Assembly (NCBI GenBank): GCA_965229715.1
Contig: CBDDJL010000004.1
Span: 124,001-188,000 of the forward strand
DNA: 64,000 nucleotides
Source: JAVJST01 sp965229715
GTDB taxonomy: Bacteria > Pseudomonadota > Alphaproteobacteria > Rhodospirillales > Casp-alpha2
Direction: 5' to 3'
Below, piece after piece: positions 43,572 to 52,985 of the stretch (its first letter is position 1; the number at the start of each line of letters is the position of its first letter). A program made the translations under genes and the position numbers. The notes below the pieces were generated by a model. The model saw nothing but the letters and a program-made list of their open reading frames with translations. It was not told the origin of the DNA and did not search any database.

Positions 43572-43676
43572 GTTCCGGTCCGGATGTAGAGCATACGCGT
43601 TGGCTTGAAAAGGCCAACGCTGCCGTGAAAGAAATTCTCAGTTTTCAACGCCATCGTTTGCAGGCAAGTTGACGTC

Positions 43677-44465
43677 ATGAAGGACATCATCGACCTCGAC
43701 CGCTATCCGATCGATCGGCCGGATGACAGCGGCTACGCGGCGCTTCGGCAGCAATGCCTCGGCGACCTCGCCAGACAGGGCGCGGCCGTGCTTGAGGGTT
43801 TCATGCGAACCGAAACGCTTGCCGACACCGTGGCCGAGGTCGCGCCGGTTCTCGAAAACGCCTTTTTCACGCCGAAGACGCACAGCCCCTATCTGGTCGC
43901 AGACGATCCGGCCTTCCCGCCCGATCATCCGCGCAACCGCAAACAGGCAACCAGTTCGGCAACGCTGGCATACGACTGGATTCCCGAAGACTCGGCGCTC
44001 AACCGGCTTTATCTGTGGCCGCCCTTCCTGGCTTTCCTTGCCGATGTTCTCGAGTACGAGGCGCTCTATCCCTATGCGGACACCCTGACGCCGCTGAACG
44101 TTCTGATCTATGACAAGGGTGCATCTCTCGGCTGGCATTTCGACCTGCCGCCGTTCGTCGTCACACTGACGTTGCAGCAGAGCGAACAGGGTGGCGAGTT
44201 TCTTTTTGCCCCGTTCATCCGTTCCGACGACGACGAAAATTACGATGGCGTCGCCGAGGTGCTGGAGAGTCGCTCGGACGCGGTGCGCGAGCTCAAACAG
44301 CCGCCCGGCGCCTTGGTCATTTTCCGCGGCAACCGCACCATTCATCGGGTGACCACCATCGAGAGCGACACGCCCCGCCTGGCCGTGGCCTTCAGTTTCT
44401 CGAAAGAGCCCGGCACGATTTCCGACGAGCACAACCGCATGACGTTCTACGGCCGGGTCGACTGA
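43677..44465 (+). CDS. 2-oxoglutarate/Fe(II)-dependent oxygenase
   Basis: 262 residues. The iron ligands are H154 and D156 (WHFD) and H223 (TIHR), and the 2-oxoglutarate-binding arginine is R234 (DTPRLAV). They are spaced as in Fe/2OG hydroxylases. Part of the middle (ATSSATLAYDWIP) has no further match known to me. The product of hydroxylation is unknown; the neighbours suggest a modified amino acid or glycan. The TPR methyltransferase follows after about 60 bases. Confidence 0.82.
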   Translation: MKDIIDLDRYPIDRPDDSGYAALRQQCLGDLARQGAAVLEGFMRTETLADTVAEVAPVLENAFFTPKTHSPYLVADDPAFPPDHPRNRKQATSSATLAYDWIPEDSALNRLYLWPPFLAFLADVLEYEALYPYADTLTPLNVLIYDKGASLGWHFDLPPFVVTLTLQQSEQGGEFLFAPFIRSDDDENYDGVAEVLESRSDAVRELKQPPGALVIFRGNRTIHRVTTIESDTPRLAVAFSFSKEPGTISDEHNRMTFYGRVD

Positions 44466-44524
44466 CGGCACACCGCGGGCGCGACGGCGACCCCGGGTCA
44501 TGACCTCACTGAGCGGACCCTGAC

Positions 44525-46609
44525 ATGAACCGAGCCGAGAAGCGTCGCCAGAAAAAACAACGCGGGAACCGGGCTTCGAGTTCAACCGCCGCCGCAGATT
44601 TCGGGCGTGGCCCGGGATCGCTCGAAGCCGTGCTGCTGAAGGCCGTGCAGCATCACAATTCAGGCGAACTGCGCGAAGCCGAAGCGCTCTATCGCCGGGT
44701 TCTTGCGGCCGATCCCGACCAACCCGACGCGCTCAACCTGCTCGGCGTGATCGCGCGCCAATCCGGCGACTTCGCGGCGGCCGTCGATCTTATCTCGCGA
44801 TCCGTCGCCGTGCGGCCGGGCTTCGCCGATGCCCACAACAACCTCGGCAACGCATTCCTTGAGCAGCGGCGTCTCGACGAGGCCATGGCGAGTTACCGGA
44901 AAGCCCTTGATCTCAACCCCCGTCACGCCGATGCGCTCAACAATCTCGGCTCGGCGTTGAACGATCTCGGCAGAGCAGAGGAAGCGTTCGCATGCCACCG
45001 GCGCGCCATCGAGATCAACCCGGACAACGACTCCTATTGGACCGGACTGGCAAAGGCGGTGCAGAGCCTGCCGTTTTCGAACGCGGGCGCCGATGAGCGT
45101 GCCGTCCTGTTCAAGTTGCTGGCGCGGCGAACGGTGCGCCCCGCCGATGTCGCCCGGCCGGTCGTTCGCGCTTTGCAACGACACCCTGAATTCGCAGATG
45201 TGCTGGACCGCACAAGCGGCGGAGCGATCGCGCCAGGCGCGACGTTCGCAGATCTCGCCGATAAGCTGTCGGCGATCCCGCTGTTCCTGCGGATCGTTTC
45301 GCTCTGCCCGGTGACCGATCTTACGGTCGAGCGAATGCTCACGGCGCTGCGCCGAGCTATGATCGAAGATGCAATTGCGGATGCGCTATCAGACAGCGCC
45401 CTGCCCTTCCTCAGCGCGTTGGCCATCCATTGCTTCACGAACGAGTATGTCTTCGACGAATCGGAAGACGAACGGATGGCCGTTCGCACACTGGAACATC
45501 GGGTGGCGGCGGCGGTCGGCGAACCCGAAGACATTCCGGCCACGCTCATCGCCGCGATCGCCGCCTATCGGCCGCTGCATACGTTCTCCTGGGCTGAAAA
45601 GCTGCTTGAGCGGACCTGGCCCGAGAGTTGTGCGGCACTTATCGGCAAACAGATCCGGGAGCCGATCGAGGAGCGCTCGTTGCACAACGGAATCGAGATT
45701 CTGTCGCCGATCCGCGATGCTGTCTCGCAGGCCGTTCGTGACCAATACGAAGCGAATCCGTATCCGCGCTGGACGTCGATCGGCCTCATCGAAAATGCAC
45801 GACCGGTCCGGGCCGTTCTACAGGGCGCACCCCTGCATTTCGACATGGGAGACTACGTTTCGCCCGAACGGCCGGAGATCCTGATCGCCGGCTGCGGAAC
45901 CGGCCAGATCGCCCTGCTGAACGCCGCGCGGTTTTCGCAGGCCCGTTTGCTCGCCATGGACCTCAGTATGAGCAGCTTGTGTTACGCGGCGCGGAAATCA
46001 CGCGAACTCGGCTTTTCGAACGTGGCGTTTGCGCAAGGCGACATTCTCGAACTGGGCGATATGAACCGTACATTCGACCTGATCGATTGCAGCGGCGTTC
46101 TTCACCATTTGGGCGATCCGATGGCCGGATGGCGCATTCTGACCGATATACTACGCCCCGGCGGTGTCATGAAAATCGGACTGTATAGCGAAAGAGCCCG
46201 CCAACCGGTCGCCGCCGCCCGGTCGTTGATCGCCGAAAAAGGCTATGCGGCAAACGAGGACGATATTCGACGCTGCCGCCGGGATATCGTCGCCCTGGCC
46301 GAAGCCGGCGACCCGGTCATGTCCGAGATTTGCGGCATGGCCGATTTCTACAGCACGAGCGATTGCCGCGATCTGTTGTTCCACGTTCAGGAGCACCGGT
46401 TTACACTGCCGATGATCGGCGATGCCGTGAAGTCGCTCGGTCTCACCTTCCTCGGATTCGAGATGCGCAACCAGTCTGCGTTACGGCGTTTCAACGAACG
46501 CCACCCGGAACCGGACGCGGCCACATCCTTTGCATTGTGGGATGATTTCGAGCAAGAAAATCCCGATACATTCCTCGGCATGTATCAGTTCTGGTGCCGG
46601 AAGCCCTGA
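44525..46609 (+). CDS. TPR-repeat protein with a C-terminal methyltransferase domain
   Basis: 694 residues. A basic start (MNRAEKRRQKKQRGNR) is followed by three or four TPR repeats at about 38-165 (for example ALDLNPRHADALNNLGSALNDLGRAEEAFACH). A less typical helical middle leads into a class I methyltransferase at about 400-560, with SAM motif ILIAGCGTGQIAL near 452 and SGVLHHLGDP later. Such fusions occur in alphaproteobacterial glycan or protein modification sets. Substrate unknown. It is probably cotranscribed with the oxygenase. Confidence 0.82.
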   Translation: MNRAEKRRQKKQRGNRASSSTAAADFGRGPGSLEAVLLKAVQHHNSGELREAEALYRRVLAADPDQPDALNLLGVIARQSGDFAAAVDLISRSVAVRPGFADAHNNLGNAFLEQRRLDEAMASYRKALDLNPRHADALNNLGSALNDLGRAEEAFACHRRAIEINPDNDSYWTGLAKAVQSLPFSNAGADERAVLFKLLARRTVRPADVARPVVRALQRHPEFADVLDRTSGGAIAPGATFADLADKLSAIPLFLRIVSLCPVTDLTVERMLTALRRAMIEDAIADALSDSALPFLSALAIHCFTNEYVFDESEDERMAVRTLEHRVAAAVGEPEDIPATLIAAIAAYRPLHTFSWAEKLLERTWPESCAALIGKQIREPIEERSLHNGIEILSPIRDAVSQAVRDQYEANPYPRWTSIGLIENARPVRAVLQGAPLHFDMGDYVSPERPEILIAGCGTGQIALLNAARFSQARLLAMDLSMSSLCYAARKSRELGFSNVAFAQGDILELGDMNRTFDLIDCSGVLHHLGDPMAGWRILTDILRPGGVMKIGLYSERARQPVAAARSLIAEKGYAANEDDIRRCRRDIVALAEAGDPVMSEICGMADFYSTSDCRDLLFHVQEHRFTLPMIGDAVKSLGLTFLGFEMRNQSALRRFNERHPEPDAATSFALWDDFEQENPDTFLGMYQFWCRKP

Positions 46610-46627
46610 CGTGGCAACGGATCTCGG

Positions 46628-47284
46628 TCAGTCGCCATAGCCGTCGAGATACCGTTCGACCGCACGGGCCAGGGTCTCCTGATAGCTGCGCCTTGTGCGA
46701 CGCGCGAGCCGATCAAGTTTATCGAACAGCGCCGGATGGATGCGGACCGTCAACTGGCGGCGTGCTGGCGTCTTTCGCACGCGTCCGCCCCCCGCACGCG
46801 CGATGTGATTTGGCGTCGGGATTTCGCCGACCGGACTTGGATCGGTTGAAATCTTGGCCGGCACATCATGGGGCCGAGGCGATGAATCCGATGTCTTCCG
46901 AATCGGCTTCGCCGAAACGATGGTCCGAAGCGCCGGCGACACATGTGCCGGCAGGCGAACCGGAACAGGCGCTTGGTCTCGGGTCGGATCCTCGGTCTCG
47001 CGGCGCGGGCCGCGATCGATCAGTTCCGAAAGATCGCCACCCCGGGGAGAGTCCTCCTCGACGGCGCCGGCAGATGCGACCGTAGACAGCCGCGAGGACC
47101 GGCACGGCCTGGAGTCCGGGGTACGGCGCTTGATCAGTCCCCCCAGGCCGTCTCCGTGGGTCGCGTCCTCTTGACGCGATGGCATATGGCGGGTCGGTCG
47201 CACGGGCGCAAGACGATGGTCCGGCGATGGCGTAGCGGACCCTTTTTCCGCCAGCAAGGAATGGCGTGGCGTCGATTCAAACAT
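46628..47284 (-). CDS. Ribbon-helix-helix DNA-binding partner of ParA
   Basis: 218 residues. The first ~165 are Arg/Pro/Ser-rich and look disordered. The C-terminal end (about 170-218) is a ribbon-helix-helix: a basic strand (RRQLTVRIHPALFDKLDRL) then two helices (RSYQETLARAVERYL). The layout recalls ParG-type centromere-binding partners, which use a disordered arm to stimulate ParF. The ATG at 47284 is better than a TTG at 47290; an AGGGA is about nine bases before. It starts 48 bases after the ParA stop, so they are one unit. Confidence 0.68.
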   Translation of the reverse strand: MFESTPRHSLLAEKGSATPSPDHRLAPVRPTRHMPSRQEDATHGDGLGGLIKRRTPDSRPCRSSRLSTVASAGAVEEDSPRGGDLSELIDRGPRRETEDPTRDQAPVPVRLPAHVSPALRTIVSAKPIRKTSDSSPRPHDVPAKISTDPSPVGEIPTPNHIARAGGGRVRKTPARRQLTVRIHPALFDKLDRLARRTRRSYQETLARAVERYLDGYGD

Positions 47285-47332
47285 ATCCAACGTCCCTGTT
47301 TCTTGACGGTTGCAATCGAGTCTTCACGCGGA

Positions 47333-48238
47333 TCACTCGGTGAACGCATGACGCGCAGCGGCGGACGGTGCGCCGGCCCCACCGGCGTGGCGCTGTCCGA
47401 ACGCCTTGTGCGGACGAGACGCAAACGCCTTCCGTTGGCCCGGGTTCGTCTCGCCCGGCGCGGCTGCCGCCGCACCCGCCGGCTCGCTGCTGTTGGCCGT
47501 CATCTGAACGGTCGCATCGAAAACCTGGTACCCTTCGTCACGTTCGAGGCGCTGCAGGCGATTGCCGAGATAGTCCCAGAACGCCGCGATCTCAGCCGCC
47601 GATTTCCCCTCGGGATTGATTTCCATGACCGCCTTGCCGTTGATCATGCTGGTCGCGAAATCGACCCGGTTATGGATCGTCGCCGGCGCTACCGTACCGT
47701 GCTGGCTGAGAGCAACGGCAACCTCGCTGGTCAGCCGGGCTCGCCGGGATGCGCAGTTGATGGCGAACACCATCGGCTTGCGGTACTGCTCGACCAGATC
47801 GACGGTCGGACCGACAGCGCGCAAATCGTGCGGCGATGGCCGTGTCGGGATCACCACCATGTCGGCGCATTGGATGATGTCGCGAATGACATCGGTGACG
47901 GTCGGCTGGGTGTCGACAAAGACAAGCTTCACGCCCATGCCACGCAGTTCGTCGACGGTGTCGTACAAACGGTCGACGCTCGTGCGCACGAATAGCGGTG
48001 TTTCCTCGCTGCGCGCGTTCCACCAGTCGGACAGGCTGCCCTGCGGGTCGGTATCGATCAATGCAACCGGCCCGAAACCGGCTTTTTCCGCCTGAACGGC
48101 GAGTTGCCCGCACAGCGTCGTCTTGCCCGATCCCCCCTTCTGAGATGAAAAGACGATGGTGCGGGTCGGCATGGCCTCGACGGACTGCACTTTATCGGAC
48201 TGAATGGAAACATCGTTTACCAGGGATGCGGTGGACAT
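47333..48238 (-). CDS. ParA/MinD-family ATPase
   Basis: 301 residues. The deviant Walker A motif KGGSGKTT (about 34-41) has the signature lysine. Walker A' and B follow: DTDPQGS (about 63-69) and VFVDTQP. There is no N-terminal helix-turn-helix, as in ParF/type Ib, MinD or cargo-positioning ATPases. The C-terminal ~55 residues are a repetitive Ala/Gly/His-rich tail (for example GQRKAFAS, PHKAFGQ). AGGAG is six bases before the ATG. No parS repeats or replication gene are near, so it may position a protein or cargo instead of a plasmid. Confidence 0.83.
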   Translation of the reverse strand: MSTASLVNDVSIQSDKVQSVEAMPTRTIVFSSQKGGSGKTTLCGQLAVQAEKAGFGPVALIDTDPQGSLSDWWNARSEETPLFVRTSVDRLYDTVDELRGMGVKLVFVDTQPTVTDVIRDIIQCADMVVIPTRPSPHDLRAVGPTVDLVEQYRKPMVFAINCASRRARLTSEVAVALSQHGTVAPATIHNRVDFATSMINGKAVMEINPEGKSAAEIAAFWDYLGNRLQRLERDEGYQVFDATVQMTANSSEPAGAAAAAPGETNPGQRKAFASRPHKAFGQRHAGGAGAPSAAARHAFTE

Positions 48239-48440
48239 GTCGTACTCCTGTTCGGTAACTCCGCTGCCTGTTCCCTCGCGCAGGTTCGATGCTCGAAAAC
48301 TGAGGCCGGTGGCTTTGCGTCCCGCCGTTTCCGACGGTTTGCCGTTTCGCTGGATGCCCACGGGATCCTCGCTCGATCCCTGCATCACCTCGATACATGA
48401 AGATGGTAGATGGCGTTTCGGCAACCGCCTGTGACGGGAA

Positions 48441-49367
48441 TCACTCGCCCATAGGCAACGTGCGGCGCCGCAGTCGCCTGTGCCATCCCTGGGCGATGGC
48501 GACGCCGATCATAACCAGCAGGGCACCGGCGAGTTGCTCTGGGCGGGGGCTAATGCCGAACCCGATGGAAACGATGATGGCGACCACGGGAATGAAATTG
48601 AGAAACATGCTGGCGACCGATATGCCGAGCCTGGAGACACCGATATTCCAACACAGCGTGCCGACGATACTGGTGCCGACCACAGACCACCCGATCAGCA
48701 CATAGCCGCGCGCATCCGGCATGGTGTTCGGCAACGTTTCGATACCGCTCGCCAATGCTATTGCCGTCGCGACGATACCGAACGGCACGGCGGCCGCAAA
48801 ACTGACTGTCGTCCGGCGCAGTTGAGACAGCCCCGTCAGCCAGCGCTGCAACAGCGCCGAATAGAGCGGCCATAGGATTACGGCGCCGAGCAGCCAGAGA
48901 CTGCCCGCGGTATTGAAATTGGTGCCGCCGAGGTCGGCGATATCGACGCTCGCAAGAATACCGCCGGCGACAGCGAACGGAATGCCGAGCACGACGGTGC
49001 GGGCCGGACGTCGACCGTTGAGCAGCCAGTCGAGCACGCCGGACACAAGCGGTGCGCCAGCACTGTAGACGGCCGCCGTAATCGGGTCGCTGAGATGGAT
49101 GCCGATATTGAGCACCACGGCAAACGCGACCAACAGGAAACCGAGCATCAGGGTTTCGCACCATGCGCGGCGCGAAAGCGGCGGTCGATGCACGCCTTCG
49201 CTGATCCGCAACCAGATATAAAACAGCGGCATGGTCAGGATGAAACGGACCGTCGTAATGCTGAGCGGATCCCATGTTTTCAGGAGTTCATGGAAAACCG
49301 GCGCGGTGGTGCCCCACGCAATCGCCGTCAGCATCAACAGGCCGTTGGCCGCCCAAATGTTGCGCAC
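48441..49367 (-). CDS. EamA-family (drug/metabolite) transporter
   Basis: 308 residues with ten hydrophobic helices in two repeats of five, typical of the EamA/DMT group; AIAWGTTAPVF (about 16-26) fits the first repeat. The GTG start follows the acyl-CoA synthetase stop by three bases, so they are cotranscribed. The substrate, probably an exported metabolite or amino acid, is unknown. The gap before parA (about 200 bases) holds no other gene. Confidence 0.85.
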   Translation of the reverse strand: MRNIWAANGLLMLTAIAWGTTAPVFHELLKTWDPLSITTVRFILTMPLFYIWLRISEGVHRPPLSRRAWCETLMLGFLLVAFAVVLNIGIHLSDPITAAVYSAGAPLVSGVLDWLLNGRRPARTVVLGIPFAVAGGILASVDIADLGGTNFNTAGSLWLLGAVILWPLYSALLQRWLTGLSQLRRTTVSFAAAVPFGIVATAIALASGIETLPNTMPDARGYVLIGWSVVGTSIVGTLCWNIGVSRLGISVASMFLNFIPVVAIIVSIGFGISPRPEQLAGALLVMIGVAIAQGWHRRLRRRTLPMGE

Positions 49368-49370
49368 GGT

Positions 49371-51002
49371 TCAGCCGCCGTCCTTGGGCAGCATGTCCCG
49401 CAACTTGAATTTCTGGATCTTACCGGTCGAGGTCTTCGGTACATCGCCAAACACCACGTGACGCGGGCATTTGAAATGCGCAAGGTTGTCGCGGCAAAAG
49501 GCAATGATTTCGTCTGCGGTTGTCTCGCTTCCCGGTTGCAGCTCGATGAACGCACACGGCGTCTCGCCCCATTTTTCGTCTGGTTTTGCGACGACCGCGG
49601 CGGTCATCACGGCGGGATGTTTGTAGAGGACGCCCTCGACCTCAATCGACGAGATATTCTCGCCGCCGGAAATGATGATGTCCTTGGAGCGGTCCTTGAG
49701 CTGAATGTAGCCGTCCGGGTGCCAGACACCGAGGTCCCCGGTATGGAACCAACCGCCTTTGAAGGCCGCCGCCGACGCGTCCGGATTCTTGAGGTAGCCT
49801 TTCATGATCAGATTGCCGCGCATGAACACCTCGCCCATGGTCTCGCCGTCCTTAGGCACCGGCTCCAGCGTGTCGGCATCTGCGACCATCAGGTCTTCGA
49901 GCATGTCATAGGGCACGCCCTGGCGTGACTTCGTCTCGGCGCGCATTTCGTCGGCGAGCGCATCCCAGTCGTCCTGGGTCGAGCACACGACGGCAGGGCC
50001 ATAGCTTTCCGTCAGACCGTAAACGTGGGTCACGTCGAAGCCCGCACGTTCCATCTTGAGCAGCACGGCGGCCGGCGGCGGCGCTCCGGCCGTCATCACC
50101 TTGACCTTGTGATCGAAGTCCCGCCGCTGTTCGTCAGTGGCGTTGATGACCATGCCGAGCACGATGGGCGCACCGCAGAAATGGTCGACCTTATGATCGG
50201 CGATGGCGGCGAAAATATTGCCCGCCTCGACACGGCGCAGGCAGACGCTGGTTCCCGCGGTCAGCGCAATGGTCCACGGAAACCCCCAGCCGTTGCAGTG
50301 AAACATCGGCAACGTCCAGAGGTAGACCGGATGATGCGGAAGCTCCCAGGCCATGACGTTACCGGTCGAGATCAGATAGGCGCCGCGGTGGGAATAGACC
50401 ACGCCTTTCGGGTTGCCGGTCGTGCCCGAGGTATAATTCAGGCAGCACGACTGCCATTCGTCCGCCGGATACCGCCAGTCGAACGCGGGATCGCCGCCGT
50501 CGAGAAAATCTTCGTACTCGATGTCGCCGAGCCGTTCGCCCTCGCCCGCGTAAGCCGGATCGTCGATGTCGATAACCTGGATATCCCGGCCGCACGCGGC
50601 CAGAGCGTCTTTCATCACGCCCGAGAGCTCACGGTCGACGATCAGCACCTTGGCCTCGCCATGACCGAGAATAAAGGCGAGCAACGCCGCGTCGAGCCGC
50701 GTGTTCAGCGCATTCAGCACAGCGCCGATCATCGGGACGGCGAAATGCGCCTCGAACAACGCTGGCACGTTCGGCGCCATGACCGCGACGGTATCGCCTT
50801 TGCCAACGCCACGTTTACTCAACGCCGACGCAAATCGACGGACGCGCTCATAGGTTTGTGCCCAGGTGATCCGCACGCCCCCGTGAATTTGAGCAATTCG
50901 GTCGGGGTAGACCCGTGCCGAACGCCTCAGAAACGTCAGCGGCGTCAGGGCTGCAAAGTTGGCGTCGTTCTTGTCGAGGTGCTGTTCGTAGATATCAGTC
51001 AT
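49371..51002 (-). CDS. Acyl-CoA synthetase (AMP-forming)
   Basis: 543 residues of the ANL family. Motifs are YTSGTTGNPKGV (about 192-203), the WHPDGYIQLKDRSKDIIISGGENIS stretch (about 420-444) and the catalytic lysine in TSTGKIQKFK near the C-terminus. The layout is closest to medium/long-chain fatty-acid synthetases such as AlkK. It activates a carboxylate as AMP and then CoA thioester. The EamA gene follows in the same message, and the gamma-butyrobetaine-hydroxylase-like gene is divergent. Confidence 0.92.
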   Translation of the reverse strand: MTDIYEQHLDKNDANFAALTPLTFLRRSARVYPDRIAQIHGGVRITWAQTYERVRRFASALSKRGVGKGDTVAVMAPNVPALFEAHFAVPMIGAVLNALNTRLDAALLAFILGHGEAKVLIVDRELSGVMKDALAACGRDIQVIDIDDPAYAGEGERLGDIEYEDFLDGGDPAFDWRYPADEWQSCCLNYTSGTTGNPKGVVYSHRGAYLISTGNVMAWELPHHPVYLWTLPMFHCNGWGFPWTIALTAGTSVCLRRVEAGNIFAAIADHKVDHFCGAPIVLGMVINATDEQRRDFDHKVKVMTAGAPPPAAVLLKMERAGFDVTHVYGLTESYGPAVVCSTQDDWDALADEMRAETKSRQGVPYDMLEDLMVADADTLEPVPKDGETMGEVFMRGNLIMKGYLKNPDASAAAFKGGWFHTGDLGVWHPDGYIQLKDRSKDIIISGGENISSIEVEGVLYKHPAVMTAAVVAKPDEKWGETPCAFIELQPGSETTADEIIAFCRDNLAHFKCPRHVVFGDVPKTSTGKIQKFKLRDMLPKDGG

Positions 51003-51181
51003 CGCCGGGCCGCCTCATCCCTCTACAAGACAGGGTTGTCATTGTTTCAATCTAGCCGCCCGGGCAACGGAGGGCATGAAATTTTTTTGACGGCTCGCCG
51101 CCGTCATTTTGATGTACCGCCGATACTGGACACGCTCTAATCGCTGGCCGACGGAGACTCGCCGAGCCGGGAGAAATTGTC

Positions 51182-52309
51182 ATGCCGCCTGCCGCCAGCG
51201 ATCAACCGACCCTGTCGTTGGATCCGACAATGCGCCGATTGACGGCGATCTGGCCCAACGGACGCGAGGTCACTGTTTCCTATGTCTGGCTGCGGCATGC
51301 ATCGAAATGCCCCGGCGGCATGCCCAACGACACGGTCAACAAAATGGAACTCGTTCCCGACGATCCGGCGGGCCTGGCGATCCGGAACGCCGCGGTGGCG
51401 GACGGCTCGGTCCGGATCGCCTGGTCCGACAACGACGTGGTTACCGAGCATCCGCTGGATGATCTGGCTGGCGAAGACGTATCAACGCCACCGCCTTGTT
51501 TGTGGCGTGCTGCGGATACCGACCGCCTGCCCCGCTTCGGATACGACGATCTGGCGGACGACGACCGGCTTCTGGCGCTCTTCCGCGCGGTCCGTGACTG
51601 GGGCATCGCGTTGATCCGGGACGTGCCGACAGAAGACGGTACGGTCGGCAGGCTCGCCGAACGCTTCGGCCCGATCACGGTCAGCGGATACGGCAAACTG
51701 TTCGACGTCAAATCCGACCGTAACAAGGCGCTCGGGTCGAACACGGCGGTCTATCTGGGGCCGCATACGGACGAGAGTTACCGCTACGAACCACCCGGTA
51801 TCTCGTTCTTCCATTGCATGGCGTCGGCGGCGGACGCGGGAGGCGATTCCATTCTGGTCGATGGCTTTGCCGCGGCCCGCCGACTACAGGAGAACGACAA
51901 CCAGGCGTTCCGGACATTGACGGAAACGCCCATCCGTTTCCACCGCTTTGCGGCCGGTTCCGAGGACATGTTCGCGACCGCGCCGATCATCGGTCTCGAC
52001 CCGCAAGGCCACGTTGAAACAATCCGTTTTACGGATCGCAACTTCCCGCCGCAATCGGTGCCGCTCGACCGGATCGAGGGGTTTTACCGCGCCTACAAGG
52101 CCTATTGGCGGGAAGTAAACGATCCGGCCGCGCGCCTTCAGTACGTCATGCAGCCGGGCGATCTGCATGTTTTCGACAATTACCGGGTCTTGCATGGGCG
52201 TCAGGCATTCGATCCGGACAAGGGGCTGCGCCACCTGCAACAATGCGCTGTCGACCGTGCCGAGTTCCACTCCACGCTCCGGGTGCTGGAATTGCGCCTG
52301 CGAGACTGA
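51182..52309 (+). CDS. Gamma-butyrobetaine dioxygenase-like TauD/TfdA-family enzyme
   Basis: 375 residues in two parts. The N-terminal DUF971-like domain (about 15-95) has the WLRHASKCPGG region, but the zinc-binding cysteines of the typical enzyme are mostly gone. The TauD-like domain has the iron ligands H195 and D197 (PHTDES) and H338 with the 2OG arginine R340 (LHGRQAF). Members hydroxylate gamma-butyrobetaine or trimethyllysine in carnitine metabolism. GGGAG lies before the ATG with good spacing. The substrate here is a quaternary-amine-type guess. Confidence 0.83.
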   Translation: MPPAASDQPTLSLDPTMRRLTAIWPNGREVTVSYVWLRHASKCPGGMPNDTVNKMELVPDDPAGLAIRNAAVADGSVRIAWSDNDVVTEHPLDDLAGEDVSTPPPCLWRAADTDRLPRFGYDDLADDDRLLALFRAVRDWGIALIRDVPTEDGTVGRLAERFGPITVSGYGKLFDVKSDRNKALGSNTAVYLGPHTDESYRYEPPGISFFHCMASAADAGGDSILVDGFAAARRLQENDNQAFRTLTETPIRFHRFAAGSEDMFATAPIIGLDPQGHVETIRFTDRNFPPQSVPLDRIEGFYRAYKAYWREVNDPAARLQYVMQPGDLHVFDNYRVLHGRQAFDPDKGLRHLQQCAVDRAEFHSTLRVLELRLRD

Positions 52310-52319
52310 TGTTCTCAGA

Positions 52320-52341
52320 TGTAGACCGTGGTCTCCCTACA
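52320..52341. terminator. Possible weak terminator between convergent genes
   Basis: TGTAGACC pairs with GGTCT...CTACA around a two-base loop with a two-base bulge. It lies in the short convergent gap between the dioxygenase and isochorismatase genes and overlaps the end of the latter. There is no T-run, so the call is weak. Confidence 0.25.
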
Positions 52342-52975
52342 CCGCCGGTTTCCTGTATTTCCCATGTTTTGTGAAAGCCGTTTTCATTTCTTCCAGTGAA
52401 CGGCGGGCCCCTGTCTGCAGGTACTCCATCGCCTCAAGCGCGCCTTCGTGAGCACGAACTGTGGACCCTGCCACGCAGTCCTCGACCACACGGCAAAAGT
52501 AGTCATGCTGATGGCCGTCAACGAAGGTGTAATGGACACAGACGTCGGTCAATCCACCGGTCAGCACAAGGGTCTCAGCTTTCAGGCCCTTCAACAGGAT
52601 CTCGAGATCTGTACCGAAGAAACAAGAATAGCGGCGCTTGCCAATGATGTAATCAGTGGGGCGCGGATCCATGGCAGAGGCGATTGCGGTCGCCCGATCG
52701 GTTTCGATGCAATGCACATCCTCACTGCCATCGAGTTCACGGCCGAAATCAACGTGGTCGGGCCGGTGAATCTCACGGAAGAAAACGATTGGAATGCCGA
52801 CCTCGTGGGCGACATCGACGAGTTCACGTGTCCTGGACACCCTGTCGACGTAACCTTCCATGGAAGGAATCGCATCGGCCGTCGTATGGTCGTCTTCCTC
52901 ATCCATGTAGTCGCCTTCCATGATGTCGATGACGATCAGGACAGGACGGCCTTCGATGATGTCGCGCACTGGCAT
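52337..52975 (-). CDS. Isochorismatase-family cysteine hydrolase
   Basis: 212 residues of the isochorismatase fold. The catalytic triad is complete: D17 (VIDIME), K113 (GKRRYS) and C146 (TDVCVHYT). Members hydrolyse amides such as nicotinamide, N-carbamoylsarcosine, biuret or ureidoacrylate. Perfect AAGGAGG lies six bases before the ATG at 52975, which rules out the longer frame. It ends a leftward run of three related genes, 11 bases after the deacetylase-like gene, so it probably acts on a product of the same pathway. Confidence 0.88.
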   Translation of the reverse strand: MPVRDIIEGRPVLIVIDIMEGDYMDEEDDHTTADAIPSMEGYVDRVSRTRELVDVAHEVGIPIVFFREIHRPDHVDFGRELDGSEDVHCIETDRATAIASAMDPRPTDYIIGKRRYSCFFGTDLEILLKGLKAETLVLTGGLTDVCVHYTFVDGHQHDYFCRVVEDCVAGSTVRAHEGALEAMEYLQTGARRSLEEMKTAFTKHGKYRKPAV

Positions 52976-52985
52976 GTGTGCCTCC

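Noticed and set aside
46628..48238. An integrated plasmid or prophage partition module
   Set aside because: No replication, integrase, transposase or phage gene is near, and the flanks are normal chromosomal genes.
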